From: Cydia pomonella
Lineage: Eukaryota > Arthropoda > Insecta > Lepidoptera > Tortricidae
Assembly (NCBI RefSeq): GCF_033807575.1
Contig: NC_084711.1
Span: 11,160,001 to 11,224,000, forward strand
Reading direction: 5' to 3'
DNA: 64,000 bases
In this document: in pieces, positions 48,101 through 55,080 of the stretch
Layout: every line of letters starts with the position of its first letter
Position numbering within the stretch: position 1 is the first letter of the stretch
The notes under the pieces: generated by a model
What the model saw: the letters and a program-made list of their open reading frames with translations, nothing else
What the model was told of the DNA's origin: nothing
Databases searched by the model: none
Translations under genes and position numbers: made by a program

Positions 48101-51100
48101 GAGTAGATTAGGAGTTCTAGTGACCTACTCCTGACTCCATCATGAGACCCTGGACTTCATCTAGATTGATGGTGCTCATCAGGGTAAATCTATTGAGCCC
48201 AAACTCGATGGAGTTATGATGAGTAGATTAGGAGTTCTGGGGAGTTCTGGTGACCAACTCCTGACTCCGTCATGAGACCCTGGACCTCATCTAGATCGAT
48301 GGTGTTCGTCAGGGCAAATCTTTTGAGCCCAAGCACGATGGAATTATAATGAGTAGATTAGGAGTTCTGGTGACCAACTCCTGACTCCATCATAAGAACC
48401 TGGATGGACTTCATTCGGGTCAAAAATAATAATACAAACCCTAACGTGATTTCAAATAACACTGAAACTCTATAGCACTAATGTGCGCAAACGATTGGCA
48501 TCTTGACTACGCAGCATGGGTGCGTAGCCACCATGCCAATCGATACGACAACGAAACACTATCTGTCTCTCTCTCGTACTAATATGCACAAACGATTGGC
48601 ATCTTGGCTGGGCAGCATGGGTGCGTAGCCAACATGCCAAACGTTTACGATACGACAAGGAAACACTATCTGTCTCTCATCGCACTAATATGCGCAATCG
48701 ATTGGCTTCTTGGCTAGGTATCATGGGTGCGTAGCCAACATGCCAATCGTTTACGATACGACAACGAAACACTACTCTCTCTTTATCGCACTAATATACG
48801 CAAACGATTGGTATTTTGGCTAGGCACTAAGCAAGTGTGTGGCCAACATGCCAATCGTTTACGATACGACAACGAAACACTATCTGTCTCTCTATCGCAC
48901 TAATATACTTTATTTATACCTGCAGTCATTTAGTAACTTCTTCATCTTCCATTGGTGTGAAAGAGACAGAATAAAGAGCAAGGGTTATAGTACACTCTGT
49001 AGTCTGTACACTTAGTAGTAGTGTACATAAAAAAAAAAAACTACTGTGCATATACAATAAAATAAAGAGTGCCCATATGATATCATATGACACTAAAATT
49101 AATGTTGCTTGAAATTATATTGAAAACTATCAAGATTATTCTAGTCTGCATTGAAACGCGCGTCGCGTTGCCGGCACTCGCGTACCGAGCGCCAACGCCA
49201 TCTATCGAGCGTTATTTCGTGAAATCGGAGAACGCTCCAAGGATTAAGGGCTCTTAAGAAGTCTTATTATTATATTATATATTTCAATATAAAAAATTCT
49301 GGTTTTGCGCTGTTCGACTTGCCTTGTTTGTTTGTGCCTGATTTCGAAACACTTAAAATTACTTCAAAGTTTCGTGCATTTCATAATAAATAACTAATTC
49401 TTGAACAGAGGCCTCGAAACGGCAGATCTCTAGGAACAAGTGACCCTGGGCCCATAACAACGATTGCTAATAGAATTTGCGAAAACGAAGCATAGCTGTC
49501 ATAATTATCGTAAAAACTGTGGTACATATGCGGCTAAAGTGTAACGAACGACGATGAAAGTCAGTTCAGTTCTCTGTACGAAGGTTAGGATAACTAAAGT
49601 TGCAGAAAATGTATGTTACTTAATTCTAAGCAAAGTCGAAAATCATAGGTACAATTTCCTTTGTACAAAAATCGCATTTAGTAGTTGACATAGAATAGAC
49701 TAAGAGCTCCAAACGTCCTGCAATGCCGTTCTCTCAACTATTATTGGGCTCAAATCATAAAGATATAATATAAAGAGAAGAATGAAAAAGCCAAAAAACA
49801 TTAACAATTCCAGCAGATGACGGGCTGATGCAGGCAAATATGAAAAACGGGTACGTAAAAGCTGCCACTGAATGCATAAGGAAGAAGCTGCCTATCACTC
49901 CTACAGAAAAAATAATAAATAAAAAAACTGACAAATACCTAAATTAAAAGTCGCTTTTTATTGTACTTATTCTAAAAACCTTAGTTTGTTCTCAATCGTA
50001 TTAGTTTTTTTCATTTGAAGTTTACAGTTTTATTTCGGTACACCCCTTAATATCTCTGGTTTTACAGGCGTCCATAGGCGACGATGACTGCCTCAGGCGG
50101 GCCGTATGCTTGTTTGCCACCGACGTGGTATAAAAAATTAAGAACCCTTTTATAAGTATTGCAAAAATAATTTACTATTTTTTACGGGCTCTCAAATCAA
50201 TAAATAAAATAAGTACCCAGTTAAGGTTTTTTGATGTTATCAATTATTGCCAGTAAATTGTGTTCATAAACTTTCAGGGAAGTTTCCATGGTCGCACCTT
50301 CGGAGCCTTGACCACCACGAGGTCGAAGCCCATACATAAAATAGATTGCCCGGCCTTCGATTGGCCCGTGGCCCCGTTCCCGAGATACAAGTACCCACTC
50401 CATGAGAATGAAGCCTACAACGATCAGGAAGATAAAAGGTAATGCTTTCGTTTCACATACTTACCCGTACATACGTACGCTACATGTCACTCATAGATAA
50501 GATAGCATATTTATGATTTGATATCCAAGCAAATAGTGAAATGTAGATAGGTACATTTAAATGTTAGCGCGATCTACTTTGACATTCAGACCAAGTTTAT
50601 TCCTACTTAATTGCTTATTTCAGTGTTTTTCAACCTTTTTCACGACGCGATCTCTTTGAAAAGAGATAATTTTTCGCGAACCCATGTAAAAATGCACGTA
50701 TTTTTTTTACAAATAATTGCCATAAAATACATTACAAAAGTACATTTAAACATAAAATCTTAAAAACGACTTAATAATTAACATACTAAACTGATGTCAA
50801 AAAGTAATGCCACAGCGTTTCATTTTTGCTTTATTCCTATCGCAATGTATCCCAGTCCTAGTGTGTTACATAATTCCGTGAGTATGTTTCTCATTTCTTT
50901 CTTTTGTCATTCTTTTCAGGCTTCTCTTAGATGATTTTCCGTATAATTTTACTCGCCGCTTCGGAAACCGTCGTTGTCTTGTTTTACTTACAATTGAAGC
51001 ATGACGCCAACATTTCGGTGCAGTAATACTTTTAAAGCTTTACTTTTTTTATAATTAAGTAGCTAGCTAGATCCTTGTTAAACTATATTTTTATACCGCG

Positions 51101-54100
51101 TCATACAATGCTAACATTTACATACTAGATTTAGAACGAGTCCTGCATCTTATTGGCTTAACAACAAACGCATTGTTGTCACATGTTGACGCATATCAAA
51201 ATTAACAAGACTCAATAAAATGGTTTTTAAATTCAGTTACCACAAAACAAATGGCGCCATATAGAGCGCCCTATCTACTCCGGTTGTCATACTCAGGTGC
51301 ACGATCTATTCTCAGACATTTCACCTCTTCTACAATCAATAACTCTTTAAATACAACAAAGATAGTTATTTCTAGTAATAGCCTACAATAAAACGTGAAT
51401 ACGTGGATAAGATACGCAAAATCTAATCAGCTGCCGTGATTTAGTCCCGATGAACAACCAAGATGTTTAGCCAATAAAGAGCTCCTACATGGTGATGTCA
51501 AGATCCATACCGTCAAAGAAGTCATCCGTTTTAATACTCTGAATACTTTTTTGCTCTTGTTATAGCCCTTTGTATATAAGTTTGATATGCGTTAACTTGA
51601 TATAGGTACTTGTCTTGATTCAAAGCATGTGTGATGAAGTTGTCCCACCCAACGCTTGGCACCTAATAATATGCTATCTTTTATAAACGCAGCAATATTT
51701 AATTTGGAATTATGTTTCCCCAGTATAACATAACGAAACCCGCGAATCTTAAAATGTATAGATTTATGGTGTATGACGATTCTTTTTATTGCCAACATTT
51801 GGTTGACTTTTGTCACAACAATTTCAAAGCAAACGCCTGATCTTGCCAAGCTTGTGCATGATTAGATTTCCGACGGGGTGATGTTTTGCTAGTCAAACCT
51901 GGTTATAATTTAGGAAATTAATGCACGTTATTCATTACTGTTATGTTGTCTAAATTATTTAGATGCCTGGAACAAATAGCGCGCATCATAGAAGAGCGTG
52001 AGAAATCCAGCAAGCCGGTGGCGGGCATAGTTGTGGAGCCGATACAGTCTGAGGGCGGAGACCACGAAGCGTCCCCGGCGTTCTTCCAGAACCTACAGCA
52101 GATCTGCAAGCGCGTAAGTTACAGTTCTCCAAACAACTAGTTTTTGACGACCTTTTGTAATATAAGTACTGTTAGTCTGTAAGGCATAAGTTTTTTGGGC
52201 ATAGGCGTTTGACCACGATCTCACCTGATGGTAAGTGATGATGCGGTCTACGGTGGAGCACGCTCACCTATGAGATACCTATTTAGCCTAGCCTTATATT
52301 TATATAGTTTTAACAGGTCCTTAACCGGCCGCTACCCCTGGTTGTATCCGATATAAGCAGCTTAAAAATATTGATATTACGTCACCTTTCGTTTATTGCT
52401 GAGGCACGAGTGGAGTATGAGAAGATACTGTGGTATGTGTGACTATCATCACCATATATAGATAGTATCTTCTGCTACTGACTAGTTATAGTGTAAAATG
52501 ACTATAAACCATACATGAAGTCATCAGCGACGTTACCTCTGCCTATCTGTGGGCTCTGTGTACACAAGTATTAAAACAGTTAGTTGTTTGCAGACGGGAG
52601 TAGCTCTGATCGTAGACGAGGTGCAGACCGGGTGCGGACCGACGGGCAAGATGTGGGCGCACGAGCACTTCCAGCTGCCCTCGCCCCCGGACCTCGTCAC
52701 GTTCAGCAAGAAGATGCTCACGGGCGGCTATTATACCTCTGCTGCGTTCAGGTAACTTGTATTATTTGACTATAATTGATCCAGTGAACTATACCCCGCT
52801 ACTTGCTCAATAGCCGGGTCCACACAGAGCGAGCATACGCGCGAGGCAACTTTCTCACGCACAATACGGCTAGTGTAGACGTTCCTCGGCCGAGGTAGCG
52901 CACTCGGGCGAGGAAAACGCGCGCGCCGCCTTGACCGACGCACGTCTACACTGGCCGGTTTGTGCGTGAAGAAATTGGCTCGCGCGTATGCTCGTTCTGT
53001 GTGGACCCGGCTATTGAGCAAGTAGCGGGGTATAGTTCACTGGATGTAGTGTCGGGTAGCGGGGTATAGTGTCAGAGCACAGTACAACGGATGACATTTC
53101 AGATCTAGAGCAGAGCCCAACTGGGGAAGTACCTCCAACTCACAGAAAACCCCAGCCAAATAACACGAAACCCTACTCATATCATTCCTGCCGGTGAGTA
53201 AGGTTGCCAGAGCTCAACGAGGGTACGGAGTGTTAGAGTCGGCAAACGCGCATGCGACTCCTCTGGAGTTGCAGGCGTACATAGGCTACGGAGACTACTT
53301 ACTATCAGGCGAGCCGTATGCTTGTTTGCCACCGACGTAGTATTAAAAAAACATACTTTGGGTTGGAATTGGCATATTTTTCATTGAAATTTGGTATGAG
53401 AGATAAGTTAAATATAATAGCATATTTTTATTTATTTTAGACCTGCACAAGCGTACAGGATTTTCAATACCTGGATGGGAGACCCAGGCAAGCTAATCCT
53501 TCTGGAACAAGTACTTCGCGTCATTCAGCAAGAGAATCTATTAAGCAATGTTCAGAAAACTGGAAAAGTTTTGAAAGATGGTTTACATGATCTCGAGAAA
53601 GAATTCTCCAACACGATAAACAGTGTGCGCGGTCGGGGCACGTTCCTGGCGTTCAACGCGCCCAACGCTAGCTTGAGGGACAAGATCAACAATGACTTGA
53701 AGAAAAATGGTAAGTTTTGGCGTTATTTGTTTTAAACGCGTTCCCTGTTTTCCATATAGTTTAAAAGATTTGCTGTTCAAGTCAAATTCAATGGGTTTTA
53801 TACAAAAATGTTATCCTCTTTATTGCATGGGGTTCAGGGTAACTATGTTTTGCTACCCGTTTAAAAACGTTCTAAATATATTCAGAATTTGTGACGTTCC
53901 ATGCAAAAGGTACATTGTCAGTTGTAGATAAAGGACTAGTATTTTTTTACTGGAGCTATTATTGGAGGCTATAAGAGCTGGTATTTTGTTGATGCAGGCG
54001 TGCTAGGCGGCACCTGTGGGGAGACGGCCATCCGCCTGCGGCCCGCGCTCACGTTCCGGGAGAAACACGCGCACGTCTACCTCGACATCCTCAGGAAAAC

Positions 54101-54116
54101 ACTCAAGGAACTTTAA
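27163..54116 (+). CDS. ABAT: 4-aminobutyrate aminotransferase (GABA transaminase), copy 1 (9 exons, 489 aa)
   Basis: Exons 27163-27214, 27963-28075, 41553-41720, 42419-42697, 50278-50438, 51963-52113, 52594-52751, 53441-53709 and 53998-54116 join in phase (1,470 nt). PLP-dependent class-III aminotransferase that converts GABA plus 2-oxoglutarate to succinic semialdehyde plus glutamate in mitochondria. The first about 30 residues (MFRLVKVSENALLPAIKYTR) look like a targeting presequence. Key residues: C152-G-S154-C155 in TMMCGSCSNENAYK (iron-sulfur Cys pair and phosphate-side Ser), R210 in GSFHGRTFG (substrate carboxylate), E in VVEPIQSEGG, D316 in LIVDEVQTG, Schiff-base K347 in TFSKKMLTGG, and R in AIRLRPAL. 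All spacings match mammalian GABA-T (for example Asp-to-Lys 31). Introns 2 and 4 are large and transposon-filled. Complete and probably functional. Confidence 0.95.
28270..28960 (-). pseudogene. LINE 3' remnant (jockey/CR1-like C-terminus)
   Basis: On the - strand, 28637-28906 gives NTRNKHKLAVPFTRLHKIKK, then FMGNCVRFYNKLPNHITELP and LISKAYYTTQDYMND, then stop. It is the typical C-terminal tail of jockey/CR1-type retrotransposons. A 3' UTR reaches about 28270 (atgaataaagtacttatatt on the - strand). No RT core remains. ABAT intron 2. Confidence 0.7.
29100..29253. mobile_element. MITE with 'agccgggtccacacagag' ends
   Basis: The left end agccgggtccacacagaggg and the right end ctctgtgtggaccggcc are inverted, as are gcgaggcaatttcctcac against gaggaaattgcctccc. 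It is a looser copy of the palindrome core at 52779-53045. Confidence 0.7.
29385..29562 (+). mobile_element. LINE/SINE 3'-tail repeat
   Basis: Phrases aacatcagccaaataaca-gtagaccct, gagtaagattgacggagctc and cctctggagttgcagttgtc parallel the copy at 53130-53345. Diverged and shortened. Confidence 0.5.
29821..30030. mobile_element. MITE, about 210 bp
   Basis: The left end aagtacggacgctaagcacg is mirrored by the right end cgtgctttgcgtccttactt. Inward, aagaatttcctacattgac pairs with gtcaatgtacgaaattctt. Interior GC-rich and non-coding. Confidence 0.75.
30110..30372 (+). repeat. Degenerate 'ttcgtctcattc' minisatellite, left part
   Basis: A run of loosely repeated 10-14-base words: attcgtcccattcg, tccgtctcattctg, gtcactcattc, attcgtctcgatc, ggtctcattcacttattcgt and so on. 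The array resumes at 32455-32550 on the far side of the large repeat that interrupts it. Confidence 0.55.
30370..32455 (+). repeat. 'agggttccgta' repeat expanded by an internal 286-290-bp tandem array
   Basis: Outer parts match the interspersed family: tagggttccgtagccaaatg at about 30370, and ggcgagtccgactcgcactt then a T-run ending about 32455. Between them is a tandem array with full unit starts near 30611, 30897, 31183, 31643, 31933 and 32222 (each acccatacatgtggggtatc or a close variant), plus one truncated unit at 31397-31642. Units carry a C8-C13 tract (tgtgtccccccc), agtttgcgcgagaga and gaacgagatctagtaagtag. 30651-31396 and 31397-32142 are nearly identical (offset 746), a younger tandem duplication over the older array. 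Open frames inside are repeat artefacts. Confidence 0.85.
33115..33773 (+). CDS. Two-exon THAP-type zinc-finger ORF (91 aa), probably transposon-derived
   Basis: Exon 33115-33224 (donor CG|GTACGT) and exon 33608-33773 (acceptor TTTCAG, stop TGA) join in phase. The product has the THAP layout: C10-x2-C13 (KCEICGKRATRE), FPLDKDR at 31-37, W41 (CRQWVKFVG) and a terminal SADHF. The usual C-x2-H is S65-x2-H68, so one zinc ligand is replaced. The frame ends soon after the domain, with no transposase body. THAP domains occur in P-element-like transposases and in domesticated factors. A lone domain inside an ABAT intron, with a ligand lost, suggests a dying remnant; an independently expressed small gene is the alternative. 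Confidence 0.55.
33838..33962. mobile_element. MITE, about 125 bp
   Basis: The left end gggtggtattccacctatgc mirrors the right end gtataggaataccaccct. Inward, aatttctttgtccaat pairs with attggaccaagaaatt, and attgcgtctcac with gtgagacgcaat. It follows the THAP frame by about 65 bp and may belong with it. Confidence 0.75.
34710..35310 (+). mobile_element. hAT-derived element (601 bp) with palindromic subterminal repeats and 8-bp TSD
   Basis: Ends TAGAGATGTGCCGACTA and, inverted, GTCGGCACATCTCTA, flanked by a perfect 8-bp duplication gttaaaag (34702-34709 and 35311-35318). Both ends carry clustered copies of the palindrome CCGACTAGTCGG and its half-site GCCGACTA: at least six sites in about 100 bp on the left and six on the right. 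One zinc-finger exon remains inside, so the element looks like an internally deleted hAT transposon. Confidence 0.92.
35021..35194 (+). pseudogene. BED zinc-finger exon of a deleted hAT transposase
   Basis: From ATG at 35021: SRKSRV-like basic start, VWTFFDDVEDDSSKVKCNQC, then QVLISRGGLGKSANTSSM. This is the zf-BED pattern (aromatic W-x-FF, C-x2-C, NTS before the missing H-x3-5-H). The frame runs into non-protein AT-rich sequence, so the second zinc-ligand pair and the catalytic domain are gone. BED fingers bind the subterminal repeats of hAT elements, which fits the palindromic motifs at both ends. Confidence 0.75.
35766..38309. mobile_element. hAT element (about 2.5 kb), degenerate, with 8-bp TSD and nested insertions
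   Basis: The left end tagggtttgcaatatccgac pairs with the right end gatctcaaaccctA; the inverted core is TAGGGTTTG. A perfect 8-bp duplication, cgcgcagc, flanks it at 35758-35765 and 38310-38317. The subterminal DNA is rich in ggatccggata / gatatccggat motifs. Inside are a 5' piece of the 'agggttccgta' repeat (36797-36868), a second TAGGGTTTGCAATT end at 36937, and a decayed RTE fragment (37236-38012). No intact transposase frame was recognised. Confidence 0.85.
37236..38012 (-). pseudogene. Decayed RTE-like LINE fragment
   Basis: On the - strand broken frames give IGYPDDLGL (decayed YADD box), GLIINHLNISK, then REEEIDVRIQNALRCSAALH, VYKTIIR, APNIISEIIAARFRRLGHLE and a terminal VSKAKILFGSL. 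Each lines up in order with the better copy at 11354-12500, so it is the same family, much older. Nested in the hAT element at 35766-38309. Confidence 0.75.
38318..39516. other. ABAT intron 2 stretch, no gene seen
   Basis: AT-rich. Wording such as ttgcaccgagtacattactt and gcaccgagtacacctttttt repeats locally (about 38890 and 39045). Frames over 60 codons here have no coding character. Confidence 0.4.
39517..39714. mobile_element. piggyBac-type MITE (198 bp), second copy
   Basis: Ends CCCTTTTCCAGGC and, inverted, GCCTGGAAAAGGG. TTAA flanks the left end; TTAG (one change) flanks the right. Same terminal design as 25542-25661. Confidence 0.75.
40086..40530. mobile_element. Inverted-repeat element carrying an inserted hAT-type MITE
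   Basis: The outer ends agtcgggacaagtgcgc (about 40093) and gcacttatcccgactcacct (about 40508) are inverted. Inside, 40118-40274 has ends cagaggcgtatttt and aaatacgcccctg with a near 8-bp duplication (ctcattag against ctcatggg), as for hAT. A further gcgctcat / atgagcgc pair surrounds this insertion. Confidence 0.55.
41157..41286. mobile_element. 130-bp foldback palindrome upstream of ABAT exon 3
   Basis: The left arm gtacttggcgggaagaagtt and the right arm aacttcttcccgccaagtac are exact complements. Pairing continues inward through gatgactcatgagataaaat against attttatgtcttgagttatc and a ttcaagtt/gaactt segment. About 265 bp before the exon acceptor. Confidence 0.8.
42939..43082. mobile_element. 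hAT MITE (144 bp) with perfect 8-bp TSD
   Basis: Ends cagtggcggatcg and, inverted, cgccgccactg. The duplication ataattag is perfect at 42931-42938 and 43083-43090. ABAT intron 4. Confidence 0.92.
43133..43385 (+). repeat. Interspersed repeat ('gaccgagcgttatcgaaggt'), copy A
   Basis: Shares gagcgtta-cgaagg, aaaatgctttcg, cggatgttctcct and the final cacagctcat...ccactagtt with 60660-60928 in the same orientation. One copy lies in a large intron of each ABAT gene, but at different positions, so these are separate insertions. Confidence 0.65.
43440..44260 (+). pseudogene. Jockey-like LINE RT C-terminal remnant
   Basis: Broken + frames: YVVRWSVENKLLFNVTKC (post-YADD region), then RRLGFVIRNGKDFRDVEPIK, LVRSKLETSSIVWTPYESTY, LLEKIQKAFLRFLYKRMFG, and finally LRLHVPDIPRINLRPRVRP and RRNWLLHRALTLLN. 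The order matches the RT thumb to C-terminus of jockey-type elements. At least two frame breaks; 5'-truncated. Confidence 0.8.
45449..45600 (-). mobile_element. LINE/SINE 3'-tail repeat, - strand
   Basis: Long, well-kept copy: taagtcggtggcaaacaagc, gcctgcaactccagaggagt, cgttgagctctggcaacctt and caccagcaggaacacaacac. It stops about 50 bp before the foldback array begins. Confidence 0.65.
45652..48455. mobile_element. Foldback-type element: 120-bp units in two head-to-head arrays (2.8 kb inverted repeat)
   Basis: The outer ends ttgaaattacgttagggttt (left) and aaccctaacgtgatttcaa (right) are inverted. Inverted homology continues through ttgacccggatgaagtcc. About 11.6 units of 120 bp run forward (45690-47080), recognisable by ggtctcatgatggagtcagg and ccatcgtgtttgggctcaa recurring every 120 bases. 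About 11 units run reversed (about 47090-48418). The turn-over is near 47080-47090 (ataatggtaatttgatggt). Each unit holds an inner inverted pair (aggagtt...aactcct) and tctaga-like tctagat sites. No frame over 60 codons exists. ABAT intron 4. Confidence 0.9.
48470..48910 (+). repeat. Tandem repeat, about 105-115-bp unit, about four copies, each with an internal inverted repeat
   Basis: Units begin cgcactaatatgcgcaaacg or variants near 48474, 48575, 48683 and 48786, with a final partial start near 48896. Within each, aaacgattggcat pairs with atgccaatcgtttacg around a gcatgggtgcgtagcc centre. Units end cgacaacgaaacactatctg-tctctc. It lies 15 bp past the foldback element. Confidence 0.8.
48911..50061. 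other. ABAT intron 4 remainder, no gene seen
   Basis: AT-rich. A GC-richer patch at about 49150-49230 (gcgcgtcgcgttgccggcac, then gcgccaacgccatctatcga) looks repeat-derived, but I cannot name it. Confidence 0.35.
50439..51962. other. ABAT intron 5, little recognisable
   Basis: At 50621 cagtgtttttcaaccttttt looks like one end of a hAT MITE. I found no matching right end, so it is only noted. The rest is AT-rich without coding signal. Confidence 0.35.
52779..53045. mobile_element. 267-bp palindromic MITE (nested) 27 bp after ABAT exon 7
   Basis: The outer arms atccagtgaactataccccg and cggggtatagttcactggat are exact complements. Pairing continues through ctacttgctcaatagccggg and tccacacagagcgagcatac, with a CG-rich centre. 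The inner part (from agccgggtccacaca) is the family seen at 29100-29253, so one palindromic element sits symmetrically inside another. RNA from it would form a very long hairpin. Confidence 0.85.
53130..53345 (+). mobile_element. LINE/SINE 3'-tail repeat, longest copy
   Basis: From about actcacagaaaaccccagcc through gagtaaggttgccagagctc, cctctggagttgcaggcgta and atgcttgtttgccaccgacg to tagtattaaaaaaac. The A-rich end marks the 3' terminus. About 95 bp before ABAT exon 8. Confidence 0.65.
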
Positions 54117-55080
54117 GCGTACCTCGTTCCTAGTCAACCGCATTACATACGGCTTTCATTTTATGCTGATACTTTGTGATATTAATTTTACAGAAATTAT
54201 TTATATATTAATACATACATGTATTGATTTGACGACCTTTCATATTTGCATATAAAGTCAGTAAATATAAATCGTCTCGTATCAGCGAAATAACGGCACA
54301 GGCTATGTCGCATACTTAAGAAAGGTCCTTACCATCACTTGTAATTTTTATTATGGTAATTTAATATTTGTATTTTCCTTGAACTAGGTTTAAATTGATG
54401 CCAAACGTGAGATATTATATGTTGTAAATTATACATATAGGTAGTCGAGCGAAGAATATGGTCAGTATTTTAAACCTTATGCAACCAGTATTATTTTTAA
54501 GTGATTTTTTTAATACTATTTACTATTATTATATGCCATAATTGTATTAAATAGTTACAATATTAACTATAGGGTAGTATATATAGGTTCGTTTATGGAA
54601 CTGTTTTGTGAATTCAGTATACTTAATAAGAAATGTATTACGAAATGTCAAATTTAAACTATGCAATACTACATTGTAGATACTCAAAAGTCTTCCAAAA
54701 TAAAAATAATTTATGTGGAGTTGAGTTTTTTTATTTTCAACAAAGTAATCGTTATAGATACCTATCTTGATTATAACTAATAACAATCGCAAAGTCTACA
54801 AAGGCGACATTTAAAAAGTTTCTGCATTGAATTGACACTAAACCAAAGAGTAAAGTAAGTATATCACTATTGTTATGAGTACCTTTTGCGTAATCTGTGT
54901 ATTTATATTGACATTGTATTGACAATTGTGGGAAGTGTGAATATCGACATTTGGGCTTTTGCCATGTATTTGAATTGAATGCTGATCATTCTGTTCAACT
55001 TGTTCCCGTAAATACAAGACCTTTGGTTTCTGATAAGTTACTTTTACATCTAAGTAAATTTCAGGTAAAGGGGATAAACA
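54117..55080. promoter_or_regulatory. Intergenic region between the two ABAT copies: copy 1 3' end and copy 2 promoter
   Basis: A candidate poly(A) signal AATAAA is at 54699-54704. From about 54890 on, wording shared with the copy 1 upstream region appears (gcgtaatctgtg; acatttgggcttttgcc; ttgaatgctgatc), ending ggataaacaatgttccgta against ggaataaacatgttccgtt. No other gene is seen. Confidence 0.5.

Noticed and set aside
45690..48418. CRISPR-like array
   Set aside because: Repeats are 120 bp, contiguous, without unique spacers, and change orientation; eukaryotic context.
50621..50720. cagtgtttttcaaccttttt as a hAT MITE
   Set aside because: Only a left end is visible; I found no inverted partner or 8-bp duplication.
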